The position numbers were made by a program, and so were the translations under genes. Positions 34,090-45,130 of a stretch of DNA of 64,000 nucleotides are shown here, piece by piece. The notes beneath the pieces are model-generated. The model was not told the origin of the DNA. It saw nothing but the letters and a program-made list of their open reading frames with translations, and ran no database searches. The stretch covers positions 25,628 to 89,627 of the forward strand of contig WFMF01000577.1 in NCBI GenBank assembly GCA_011033025.1. The letters are read 5' to 3'. How positions within the stretch are numbered: position 1 is the first letter of the stretch; the number at the start of each line of letters is the position of its first letter. Origin of the DNA: Beroe forskalii (lineage: Eukaryota; Ctenophora; Nuda; Beroida; Beroidae).

Positions 34090-35206
34090 CTGAAAGTGGA
34101 AATATCACATTTTAATATTGAACAATTACATTATGCGATTACAATTGATACAAGAGAACAATAATACAAAAGGGCCCATGGCCCTGGCTATCGACCCCTA
34201 AGAGTAATACAGAGATATGATCGGGTCCAATCACAGCACGTCTGTAATGTGGTTTGTAGATTTAAATATATAAACTCATAAAGCGATGAGTTCAAACTTG
34301 AAGAAAAGCTACAGCAGTTCTTACTAGGCGACAGCCTTGAACTTCGAAGTTTTCCATGATTCGCTAATTCAGTTCTTAATATTAAGGTATACTGCATACA
34401 TGAAACTGTGAAATTTTCGAAAAATCAGACCCAAATTATTACAATAATAATAATAATCAGAGATTTTGTCACTCGACAACTCATGTAAATCTCTCTACCC
34501 TGTCACTACAGGATAGCGACAGTTTCTCAGTTTCATTTTCATAAATAGGTACAGACACCATCGACCGTATCTATATTACCAATATAACTGGCCCTAATTC
34601 ACTAGACGATTAACAATTTTCAAAATTGAATTTTGGTCCAGAGGGGTGGCTATAAAAGTTTGAAGGCCCATATAAGTAAATAAAAGTGTTGCCGGTTTAA
34701 TAAAAGACATTCAAATACATCATAATTTCATAAATAAAGTTGTCACAATATTGATTCCTCTGCTACACTTGATTACCTAATTACACTGGTAACAAATTTA
34801 AACGTACTAAGTCTACCTTATTGGCCTTTATTTAACCGGCCCTTAAGGACAAAAACGACTTTGAGATTTTTGTCCAAAGGGCCGGTTAAAAAAAGGCCGG
34901 TTAAAGTGGGGCCGGTCAAATTAAAGGCCAGTTAATTTAGGTCAAATGAAACTATTATGACTCGGCTTATATAATGTAAAATTCACTGGAACGTCATTAC
35001 ATAACACGATCATGACCTAAATAATAATAATATTAGACCGGGATTTGGGTCTTTTGATGCAATTTATTATGTATAAAGGGGTTTTAGTGGTCACTTCGAC
35101 ACTTCAGAGCAAAAAATCATTGGTCTGGCAACCAGCAGAAAAATTTCTGTCCAAGGGGCCGGTTAAAACGGTTCAAAAATGATTCGATTTTTGTCCATAG
35201 GGCCGG
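34090..35206. other. Repeat-rich intergenic or intronic DNA
   Basis: AT-rich DNA with several GGCCGGTTAA / GGGCCGGTTA words in both orientations (34840-35210) next to the large TTAA element. I see no gene in it. Confidence 0.45.
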
Positions 35207-38114
35207 TTAAGGGGGGGGGGGGGGCAAACTTAAATTCAAGTTGACCGGCCCGCTCAGATGAGTTCATATGCTCATTCTGCAGCATATAAGGGGCACTTTA
35301 CCGGAAAATTGTGATTTTTTTCGGACACATTTTTTGGGAATGAGCGGGCAAAGTTGGTATACTATTTCACTGTCAAAGTTTGTTAGTCCATAGCTTAATA
35401 ACCAAACCAGTTGCATGTATGAAAATTTGCATGCATGTAGATCAAAATGTCTACTATATAAACCTAAAGGTTCGTTTGTCAAATCGAAAAATTGACTGAG
35501 TTATGGCCATTCTTGTAAGGGTACCAAATTCTAAGAAAAAGTTTGCTAGCTCCGTCATTTTTTGAGCTACAGTGGGATTCCACATATGGAAATGTGTGCC
35601 TTTAAAAGCTCTACATGCGTGCCAAAGGGCTAAGCCGGGCATCAGTTATATCTCACATAATTATCAAATAAGTGGCAAAATTTAACATTTTGCTGTAATT
35701 GTACACAATACTTCATCATCCCACAATGAATAATTTCCCACCGAGAACAAAATATACTTCATTTGATGTAAAATTTCATGCTGTTCAACTTCCCGGAGCC
35801 AATTTTGGATTTTCTGTTTTTTATTTCTTGATATAACCATTTTTAAGGCCCAAAAATGCGTGTTTTGGCTATTTTTCAGCCTACGAATATCGTAGAGACT
35901 TCGTTTTGGGCGCAAACGAATCGCAATCATCGAGTTTATTTGTAACTTGTGAATCAACATGTGCTCTAAAATGCCCAGAAAAAAAGTTATGGGCCAAGTT
36001 ACAAGTTACAAATAAACTTGGCCCATAACTTTTTTTCTGGGCATTTTAGAGCACATGTTGATTCACAAGTTACAAATAAACTCGATGATTGCGATTCGTT
36101 TGCGCCCAAAACGAAGTCTCTACGATATTCGTAGGCTGAAAAATAGCCAAAACACGCATTTTTGGGCCTTAAAAATGGTTATATCAAGAAATAAAAAACA
36201 GAAAATCCAAAATTGGCTCCGGGAAGTTGAACAGCATGAAATTTTACATCAAATGAAGTATATTTTGTTCTCGGTGGGAAATTATTCATTGTGGGATGAT
36301 GAAGTATTGTGTACAATTACAGCAAAATGTTAAATTTTGCCACTTATTTGATAATTATGTGAGATATAACTGATGCCCGGCTTAGCCCTTTGGCACGCAT
36401 GTAGAGCTTCGAAAGGCACACATTTCCATATGTGGAATCCCACTGTAGCTCAAAAAATGACGGAGCTAGCAAACTTTTTCTTAGAATTTGGTTCCCTTAC
36501 AAGAATGGCCATAACTCAGTCAATTTTGCGATTTGACAAACGAACCTTTGGGTTCATATAGTAGACATTTTGATCTACATGCATGCAAATTTTCATACAT
36601 GCAACTGGTTTGGTTATTAAGCTATGGACTAACAAACTTTGACAGTGAAATAGTATACCAACTTTGCCCGCTCATTCCCAAACAAGAATTGCGCCTGCCG
36701 GCGCATTTCTTGTGCCCGCTGTTCCCGTATGCAGGCGCTTAATTTCCTGTTCCCCGGGGCTGGTATAAAAACACGCCGTCATTTAATCGTCGACCATTGT
36801 CCGTCTCATTTACTGACATGATGAGTTGACGATAAAACACTAAGTATCAAGTGTCACATCGCAATACCAAAGTACCAATTCATCATTGAATCAATTTTAT
36901 CAATATTTCATTCATAAGAATAGACTGAAACAATCATTGTGCTTGTTTTCTCTAACATCGGCGAGCGCTTAAATTTCATCAAATAATTATGTTCGTACAT
37001 GAGCATAAATCGCACGTGCATTTTATTGCGCGCGCAACACCTGCCATGTTCTGTTTGCGCGCAACACCTGCCATGTTCTGTTTGCGCGCGTAGCCATTCA
37101 TTCATGGTTGTTACCTTTTGAGTTTTGTGCAACAACTCGTGCTCACATCAAGCGTTGCACATTATCAAGCGTTTCCATTGATGAAGTGATGACAATAATT
37201 ATATCATACGAAATCGCATTATTTTCTGTCCCTGCAAGTTTCTGGAGTTTGAGTTTGTGTTGCTCAGCTATCACAGTCAGAGCTCACCTCAAAATAAAAG
37301 CTTGATCGAGGATTTCTCATGGTGACTATTGATATTCAACCAAATGCAATGCAATTCCTTGGCGTCGAAATTTGTGATGTTATTGAGATCAACAGTGCCA
37401 ACTTGCCAAGATAGAATATTCAGATATCGTCAATTCATCAGGTATCAGGACAAAATTTCTTCTCTTACTTTCCTCAGCACAATTGCTAAGGTCAATCATC
37501 ATTGATTGAACTCAAATTGCTCATTGCCAATTGTCAACTGCTTAAAGAAAAATGTTTATTTGATTGAAACCCAATCAAAATTTGATGGAGATTCCCAAGA
37601 AAATCGATAAACATTCATGCACCTCTTGCCATTGACAAGTTTGATGAAATTAAAGAATGATGAAGTTTTTGAAAAAGAATCAATTTCCAAGTTTCAACAT
37701 TTGGATGGACAGAGCATTGAACCGGAATTCCAGTAAGCTAGCGGCTGCAGTGCACACTGACCAGTATACCACTACACCAAGCTATATTGGTGCGAGTGAT
37801 ATTATAAAGGAGCAGTTGATCGAAAAAGTGACATACGACCAACGACCAATTTCGGTCGCGCGCAGCACACCACCTATTTCAGATTTAACAGTACGCGTAA
37901 AGGTAGTATACACACAACCCTCACAAAACACGATCTCTGCTAACCTTTTCTCAATGCCTTTTTGTAAAACAAAAACGCGATTGGGAACAGGAAAAAATGT
38001 GTCCGAGAAAAATCACAACTTTCCGGTAAAGTGCCCCTTATATGCTGCAGAATGAGCATATGAACTCATCTGAGCGGGCCAGTCAACTTGAATTTAAGTG
38101 TGCCCCCCCCTTAA
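35207..38114. mobile_element. 2.9-kb TTAA-flanked element with large internal palindrome
   Basis: TTAA at 35207-35210 and 38111-38114 bound an element whose ends are a G-run then CTTAAATTCAAGTTGAC, with the reverse complement at the right end. The terminal inverted repeat runs about 125 bp. Inside, 35335-35990 and 36010-36690 form a near-perfect inverted repeat of roughly 650 bp. A unique stretch (about 36690-37985) interrupts what would otherwise be one continuous right arm, suggesting a nested insertion. TTAA duplications are the hallmark of piggyBac-type elements; no transposase is seen, so it is non-autonomous. Confidence 0.7.
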
Positions 38115-38159
38115 AAAAAGGCTGGCTAAATATAGGCCAATAAGGTATGTTCCAATCTC

Positions 38160-38311
38160 TTAGGCTCTTAGAATAAAATATCATTATAAACAGTTGATTT
38201 ACAATTCGGTCTTATTATGTTATTACACAAATTTAATCGTGCAAAGTCTATGTTCCTATCTCTTAGGCTCTTAGAATAAAATATCATTATAAACAGTTGA
38301 TTTACAATTCG
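38160..38311. repeat. 46-bp direct repeat pair
   Basis: A stretch starting TCTTAGGCTCTTAGAATAAA at about 38160 recurs at about 38266, ending TTGATTTACAATTCGGT in both. The rest of 38115-38763 is AT-rich with nothing recognisable. Confidence 0.7.
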
Positions 38312-38763
38312 GTGGGCAAAAGTTGTAACTGGCAAGTTTAAAATAACACAGCTAAAATATCGCAAATACAAACAACCCAAAGACTGTAACGATGTTGAAA
38401 ACTGTAAAAATAAAAATTACTACTTATTCGTACAACACAATGAATTTTTAACATTCATGAAAATAAATATGTATCTATAAAACCGGTCCTGAAAAGATAA
38501 GAATTGATAAGAATAAATAAATTGAATACATGATTTAAATAATAAGATCTATCTACTATCTAGATTCTAGCTATAGTAGTAAGTAAAGGGTTTATCATCC
38601 GGATTGTATCACTGCAATTAAGAATGAGGCCGCAGGCCGAATTGTTAATTGACACAGTAAATTCGGTCGATATACACTATTTAACCGTGAGCCAAACGCT
38701 TATATGGACCAAAACTACTAGGATTTAGTTGGTGGTATTTCGGGGAAATGGTTAAGTTACCAC

Positions 38764-40059
38764 TTAACTATGATCTATGACTTTCGCAAATGCAATTCCG
38801 CCCGCACTATCCCGTAAATTTTCAGCAACAGTCACTTTACCTTCTACAGTCGAGTAAATCAGAACAGAACAATACACTCGAGCACGTGAGACAGCCAGGT
38901 ACAGCAGGGGTGGGTTTATCTTCTCAAGTGAGGTAAAATGATGCAGCAGCACAACAGCAGGCCACTCAGCTGAATAGCAGTATCTGGTATCACAAAAGGT
39001 TATTGGCGTATTCTCTGTTTCATCATGATTACCACGCGACTTTATGGTTTCCTCTAGCAGGAATCTAATCCGGTTGTGAAGGAAGAAGCTGTCACCGATT
39101 ATCCCGATGTCGGAGTTTTTCATGGTGCTTCCGCTGCCCAATAGTCTGTCTAACTCTTTTGTCAATATATCACGAAAATCCGAATGTTTCTCATGCTTTA
39201 AATCTTTCAGTATATGTAGAACAAGCCTCGGTCCATGGATAAAATGACCATATAATTGCTTAGGAAGAACGGCACATTTGTAAATTTTGTGGTGAGAACC
39301 TTCACAGTCTCCTACAATGAAATTTACCTTCTTTGCTCTTGTGTGACATGACGTTGAACCACATTTCACGAACATAGAAAATGAACCAGCAAGAAAGACT
39401 TCTCTGATGCAATTCAACATGCGAGCTATGTTCCGTGCGTTCCTGATATTAACTGACAGACACATTAATTGGTGGCTTGGTATTTTCCCAAATGATAATA
39501 AGGTCGTGTCCATAAAATGTGATTCAATTCTATACCCATGGCATTGCATAACATCGCATGAAAGCCATGCGATGTATTCAATTGGACGTTCCGATAATTT
39601 CTCAACGAATGATAACCACTTATTGCTAATAAAAAAGTGTTGGCAAAATAATTCTTGTACATCATCAACAAAAAAGTGACATTTCTGGATTCCACTAAGT
39701 AGATCCATATAATTAGAGAAGCTGAGACGACCCTTTATCTCAATGATATTGACTTTGTATTTGCCTGATAAACCAATCAAATTAAGATCGATTTTATACT
39801 TAGGTATAATTCGTGCAAAGGATATTTTAGCATTTTTCAAAGCATTTCGATATATCTCGGAATTCTTTCCCTTCCCATGAAATTTGAGAATCACTATCAA
39901 GCCAGAGTCCTCTTCATTCAAAAGTTGCAAGAGTTTCGTGGCCAGAATGACCGTTTTACCGGCTCCTGCAGGGCCATTGATCCACAGCAAGTTCTCTGTA
40001 GACTGGAGAACATTATGCTGTTCCTTGGTAAGGTACTTGATCCCCAGGTGCTTCCACAG
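38764..40059 (-). CDS. P-loop NTPase half of a NERD-NTPase protein
   Basis: Open frame reading LWKHLGIKYLTKEQHNVLQS, then LLWINGPAGAGKTVILATKL with Walker A GPAGAGKT. A Walker B-like CHFFVDDVQELF and a C-terminal LYLAVSRARVYCSVLIYS, which resembles superfamily 1 helicase motif VI, follow. This layout occurs in animal NERD/NTPase proteins of unknown role. Its frame differs from that of the NERD half, and an in-frame TAA (40060-40062) precedes the first family residues. The protein as assembled is therefore split; I found no convincing intron to join the halves. Confidence 0.65.
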   Translation of the reverse strand: MWKHLGIKYLTKEQHNVLQSTENLLWINGPAGAGKTVILATKLLQLLNEEDSGLIVILKFHGKGKNSEIYRNALKNAKISFARIIPKYKIDLNLIGLSGKYKVNIIEIKGRLSFSNYMDLLSGIQKCHFFVDDVQELFCQHFFISNKWLSFVEKLSERPIEYIAWLSCDVMQCHGYRIESHFMDTTLLSFGKIPSHQLMCLSVNIRNARNIARMLNCIREVFLAGSFSMFVKCGSTSCHTRAKKVNFIVGDCEGSHHKIYKCAVLPKQLYGHFIHGPRLVLHILKDLKHEKHSDFRDILTKELDRLLGSGSTMKNSDIGIIGDSFFLHNRIRFLLEETIKSRGNHDETENTPITFCDTRYCYSAEWPAVVLLHHFTSLEKINPPLLYLAVSRARVYCSVLIYSTVEGKVTVAENLRDSAGGIAFAKVIDHS

Positions 40060-40112
40060 TTACATCTGGGGCGGGTATTATCTTGGGGTTGCGATCCCGC
40101 GTCGACCTTCCC

Positions 40113-41006
40113 TTAGGCTCCGAAAGTGTAGTGTCCACTTCTTATTTCCTTGTCTATATCCATGATACATCGCCCTAAACTGCACTTGGTTTCGTCACAC
40201 TTGTCTTTATCAGTAGCCCATATTGCGAGCAGGATGTTCCTAACTTTCTCATGATTCTCTAAATTAAACATCTTTTCTGACACTACCTGGGTGATATTAT
40301 CTTTCCACCACCCATCAAAATAAGGTGAAAGTTCCGTTATCCAAGGACACGAAATGTCCTCATTAAATATTATGCTCGACATTTCATCGTTATTTAACCG
40401 GTCTTTCTCTTCATAACTCAACTGAAACTGATACTTTGATTCCTTGCTGAAGTTAGGGTAAGCTGAGAACTGAAGGACGATGGCCCTGTCGTCAATTTTC
40501 TTGATGAGATCTGTAACCTTAGTCCTTTGCAAAACCGACTTTCTGAACGTTCCGACAAGTTCACGTAAAGCAACATCATTCTCATCTTTATCGACTGGAG
40601 TCATATTCTTCACTTCAATCAACACGAAATAGCCATTCCCAACAACCAAAAAGTCGGATTCCCCTTCCCGGGCAAATTTATTTCCGCATTTTTTGCACTT
40701 TTTCTTGTCCCTCACATGACTGCTATCACAAATACAGTACTGATCATGCGTGAACTCGAATTTATGCAAGACAATCAAGTTACTTTCTTCCAAGCTTTCT
40801 AGGGCCCTATAAACTGTAACCTCCGCCTCATAGTCAGCCTGACGCTGCCTCTCATCTTGAAAGCTGGCACCCGGAACGTCGGAGGCAGGATAGGCGTCAA
40901 TGTAAGTCTGACGTGGGGCCCTTGGGAGCATTGTAGGTCCATACTCCTCTGCTGAGCAATACTTTGTGAAAATCTCTTGTCCTAGTTTCTGATACCTGCC
41001 CGACAT
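40113..41006 (-). CDS. NERD-type nuclease half
   Basis: A 297-codon frame starting MSGRYQKLGQEIF, with a G-rich donor-like context just upstream. It contains a cysteine cluster (CICDSSHVRDKKKCKKC) and the nuclease-related signature GESDFLVVGNGYFVLIEVK, where D and E-x-K match a PD-(D/E)xK active site. It ends GHYTFGA then TAA, 54 bp before the NTPase frame opens. NERD domains are predicted nucleases. With the NTPase half it may be one broken gene or two adjacent frames with an error between them. Confidence 0.65.
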   Translation of the reverse strand: MSGRYQKLGQEIFTKYCSAEEYGPTMLPRAPRQTYIDAYPASDVPGASFQDERQRQADYEAEVTVYRALESLEESNLIVLHKFEFTHDQYCICDSSHVRDKKKCKKCGNKFAREGESDFLVVGNGYFVLIEVKNMTPVDKDENDVALRELVGTFRKSVLQRTKVTDLIKKIDDRAIVLQFSAYPNFSKESKYQFQLSYEEKDRLNNDEMSSIIFNEDISCPWITELSPYFDGWWKDNITQVVSEKMFNLENHEKVRNILLAIWATDKDKCDETKCSLGRCIMDIDKEIRSGHYTFGA

Positions 41007-41466
41007 CTTACCTATAACCGAAAAGAGATGTTAGTGTGTTACTATCATGAAATCAATTTAATGCAAAAGATAAACCTGCCTTGTCAGAGAGGCTATATTA
41101 TATGCATTTCAAATAGCCAAATAGCGCCGAACAAGAATAGAATTTAAAATATAATGTGACAAAATTTGATTGGGTGATTTGTTATGGTGATTAAAAGTAA
41201 TTGATGCAGCCATCAATGTAATATTCGCGGTAGCAGATGAAAGGTACCACATTACCACAAAATAAAATACTTGAAGGATCTTGGTGAGATCGGTGATCGT
41301 AATGTGGGCACGTACAGTGTACACTTACCAAAGAACCAACGGTGAGATGCTGAGGAGAAAAAGGACTGAATTAACACGAGTGCTGATGCAGGAGGAGCAA
41401 AGCAACAAGAACTCACGAAGATCTGGAGGAGGACAATGAGATAGAGAAGAAATGGGTTGGTTTGAT

Positions 41467-41690
41467 GTTGCCCCGGCCTACATATGCCCCACGCATGGGA
41501 CACAGTTAACCCAGTTAAACCCAATTTGGTACGCAGCCAGATGAGCATCAGAGATGCACCCCCTTCTCACACATATGTAGCAGGCGACTGGATCACTACC
41601 AGGGAACACCCCTCTTTTAACTCAGCCAACTGGGATCCAAGGTTCTGTATCGGACACTCCCAGGCTCAATGTGGCAAGTCAGAGGATGAA
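41467..41690. repeat. Dispersed repeat, copy 1
   Basis: Shares with 42500-42670 the words CCACGCATG, GTACGCAGCCAG, GAGCATCAGAG, CACACATATGTAGCAGG, TGGATCACTACCAG and CTGGGATCCAA in the same order and orientation. It looks SINE-like but I could not find a pol III promoter or tail. Confidence 0.6.
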
Positions 41691-42499
41691 TGAAACAGAC
41701 GATGCTGGAAAACAGAAGAGAAGGAAGCAGAAGGAGTGAAAAACTGAGTTGACACTCCTGAATCGGTCATGCCAGGGAAGATGTGAGATCTAAGCAAAAG
41801 ATGCGAGGCCGCTCCGTAAACTGGATTTCAGACTCGGCGAACGTTAAATATATAATTTCATAATCAGTTTAATAATGAGATAATAGTACACTAAATTGCA
41901 TACTTTACATTAATAAGATTTCTTTGAAAATCAAAGGTAGGAATTTCAAGGAATTTCAAGGAATTTTCAAATATAATTTATAACAAAGGCATTGTTATAC
42001 AAATATCACACACTGGCTCAGTATGTTAATGGGGATGAAGTGGTGATAATGATGAGCGTGTGATAAGATGATATTTATACAGGAGTGAGATGAAGCAAGT
42101 GACAGGACCAGTGTGATTTCCAACAGTACGGCCTCAAGGGGGAGCAAAAAACGGAGGAGCAAAAGACTGAAAAAGTGGGGGGGAAGGGTTGATGAGTGAA
42201 GGGTGCAGAAGCAAAGGAATCCCTGACTCGAACAGAGTTAGGACACAGAACACAATGCAGGGCAGCGTTGGAGTGCTAGATGAAGCTACTGAAGCTGTTG
42301 AAGGTGCAGATTCTTAGAGTTCCCGACTCGGACAAGATGACTGGATAAGACACAATGCAGGGGCAGCAATGGAGCACCAGAAGAAGCCGATGAAGCTGTG
42401 AATAATGCAGAGTTCTATGAGGAAATGATGAAGGGTACAGGGGGACTGCAGGAAGAGGAAGAAGAAGAAGGAGAGAGAGAAGAAGGAGAGATGACATCC

Positions 42500-42670
42500 C
42501 CTGACCTGCGCATGCCTCACGCATGATACAAGCCCAACGGTACGCAGCCAGGCGAGCATCAGAGGGGCACCCGCTTCCCACACATATGTAGCAGGTGGCT
42601 GGATCACTACCAGCGCAAGTCGGAAACACCGCTCCACTCAGCCATCTGGGATCCAAACTGAGTGGGACAC
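42500..42670. repeat. Dispersed repeat, copy 2
   Basis: Second copy of the repeat at 41467-41690, moderately diverged, ending CATCTGGGATCCAAACTGAG. Confidence 0.6.
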
Positions 42671-43032
42671 TTGGACGTCATTGTCTCCAGACGAATAAAG
42701 AGAGGTTAAGATGAAAATGTAGGACTAGTCAGTGAGAATGTTAGCATGCACTGATTTGATGTTGACACTTTTTGTACTTGAGGGCACTTTTGTACATACA
42801 TTTGATGGCCCTGGTCACAATTTCTATGTGCCTGATGTGCTGTTGATTGCTGAGGTTGGTGGTGTCTGGGTCAACAGTTGTCTTTGCTATGCTGATGCCA
42901 TCCATAGATAGGTTAGGTTTGTTGTGAAGCTCCCTGAGCAGAGAGATCATTGATTGATAAAACAAAGTGTAAGTATGCATATTTCACACAAAATAAAACG
43001 GATAAAGTCCTAAGACCTGATCCAGGTCCTCC

Positions 43033-43617
43033 TCAATAGCATCCCTTCTTCTCCTGCAGCTCCAGCTTAAGCTTCTCCGACAGGCTCCAGGGAGCGGGTT
43101 GTTGGCGACCACCAAGTTCTCTGGCGAACTTGTGCTGGAGGAAAGCAGAGTCGTGGTAGGGGTGGGGGAAGACTGATTCCGTCCTCTGTCTGACACGTTG
43201 TGTCTTCTTCCTGATGGGGAGTGAACTGCGGGCTGCATCTGATAGCTTCTCCACAGAGGAGGTGTGGGAAGTGGAGGAAGAGGGGGTGGTAGTGGAGGAA
43301 GAGGGAGTAGTGGAAGAGGGAGAGGAGGAAGAGGAAGTGGGGGAGGCAGGATCCTGGAGGCTGCCTGACAGCGCTCCCTTCAATTCGCAGTCAGCTGGGT
43401 CTGGATCGTGGTTGTGGGAGCTTCCAACCGAGTGGAGGTGTCCCTCAAGGGTGTAAACCCGGCCTCTACACTGGCAGTTTCTTCTCACACATCTCCATGA
43501 TTGTAGTCCACTCTTCAGCAGTTTTCCGTCCTTGGTGTAGCGGTGTCCCTTGTGTAGGAGGTTCTGGGAGTTGGCGGTGCGTCCACGAACGAAGTCTCAC
43601 TGAGTCTTCCATAGGAA
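43033..43617 (-). CDS. FLYWCH-like zinc finger fragment
   Basis: The minus frame reads LLHKGHRYTKDGKLLKSGLQ, then SWRCVRRNCQCRGRVYTLEG and HLHSVGSSHNHDP. The spacing Y...W-x-C...C...H-x-H fits a FLYWCH zinc finger, a DNA-binding domain related to Mutator-like transposases and used in some host regulators. A Ser/Thr/Pro linker (43230-43350) and a basic C-terminal part (HDSAFLQHKFARELGG, EKLKLELQEKKGCY) follow. No ATG precedes the finger in frame, so it is an internal exon, partial gene or transposon remnant. Confidence 0.45.
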
Positions 43618-44411
43618 CAGAGCGGAGTGGTGTTGAGGATGGGAAGGAAACAAGATGGATTATGCTTCAATGCCATTTGATCCGGTTTATATACCGTCTC
43701 TCCGCCCTGTCAACTAGGAACTCGCGTCCACTGACAGGGTGCGATGGGCACGGCCCATGCTTGACAGCAGGTTACGATACGAAGTGGTCGGGTCACGTGA
43801 TTCAGATAACAAAACATGAGATGAGCTATTCGTCAGATGATACTCTCCCACTCTTACAGTAGCAAATTCTAACATCCCTAAAGTCTAGAGAATTGGCTAT
43901 AGTGATTTTCGTCACTAAACCAGTATCATTTGGTTGTTTCGTCACACCATCAAAACTCAAACAAAAGGTATCAGTGATAAAGAGAGCAAATAAATTATGA
44001 AGCATTTACCTTGGTTTTGAGGAATTCCTTCTTCATTCTTGAGTTCTATAGATTTTCAAACTACAATGAGGGGAACTTGATCGGGAAATATTCAGCTGAG
44101 TACATTTGCGACACTTGTCATAAATGCTAAAAATCAAAGAAAGCGTCAAATTACATAGAATTCAAAAATTTAAAAGATAGGGTTTAATCTTTAAGTTTTT
44201 TCCACGTTCACGACTTACCATTAAATTTGTTTATATTCGACAAAATTTATAAACCTTATTATTGATCAGTGAAGAGTTATTTAATTTGTTTTCAATGAAA
44301 TTGACAATAATAGGACCTAATCTGATTAAAACGTGAACTTGATTCAGAACTCAAGATCATTAGTATAGTAAAGTATTTAATCGACATGATGCCTTATGAA
44401 AATATTTAAAT
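43618..44411. other. Spacer
   Basis: No gene seen. AT-rich toward 44411, where the convergent end of the AP5B1-like gene begins. Confidence 0.4.
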
Positions 44412-45130
44412 TTACAAAGCTTCAACAGCAGTGGTGAAGAGTTTGTAAACGACAGGAAAAATTTCAATAGAATCCATTGCAATCTTCATTGCTGAGAACT
44501 CCGGCACACAAAGGATCAAGACGAAGTGGTTTGGCGGCAGTCCAAACATATAACACACGTTCTTATCACCCCTATCATCAGGTAGCCTGAAGGTGTTCAG
44601 CCGGAGCTTGAGTCCCTCCACAGGTTTGACCTTGGTGACGAGGGCGTCCCCCGCGCCCCTGCTCCGCTGGTGGGCCTCACAGAACTGCCAGAGACCGGAG
44701 AAGAGGAGGCCGGGGGAGAAGTTGCGGAGCGGGAGGGGGCACAGCAGGTCGCCCACCTCCACCTCCACCGCCGGGAGGGGACTCCGGTAGTGGTGGTGAT
44801 CCTGCGAGTACTCCACTCGCGCCCCCACCACTCCCGTCCGAGGGGTGCCGGTTTCCACGGTAACGGTGATGGTGTCGCCTGACCGGAGTACCGGCACGAA
44901 GACGCTCCGTATGGCTCGGAACTGATCGTTTTGCGGAGTGAAGCGGAACTCTGCGCAGGTGAGGTATTCCTCCTCCCGGGTGAGGTGGACGCAGAAGGAG
45001 AGGGAGATGGTGAGGTGGAGGCAGGAGGTGTACAGGGCCGTGTCCAGCTCCTGGTACTCGACTGACGGGCTCACGTACGTCTTGCGAGCTATGGTCGAGT
45101 GGAGCTTGTCAAGCTTTAGTGTCGGACGAT
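44412..45130 (-). CDS. AP5B1: AP5B1-like last exon
   Basis: Acceptor CCGTTCAG, 239 codons including the stop, GC-rich. It contains CAEFRFTPQNDQFRAIRSVF, VGDLLCPLPLRNFSPGLLFS and NHFVLILCVPEFSAMKIAM. These recall the C-terminal appendage-like part of AP-5 beta. It begins with two bases completing Asp with the exon at 46261. Confidence 0.65.

Larger units (their letters stand above)
41007..43032. other. Repeat-bearing spacer
   Basis: Contains the two dispersed repeat copies listed next and purine-rich tracts near 42440-42490. Several open frames occur but only because the repeat is open; none has family support. Confidence 0.45.

Noticed and set aside
35682..36333. Two identical 92-residue open frames in opposite orientation
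   Set aside because: They are the two arms of the palindrome in the TTAA element and have no protein-family features.
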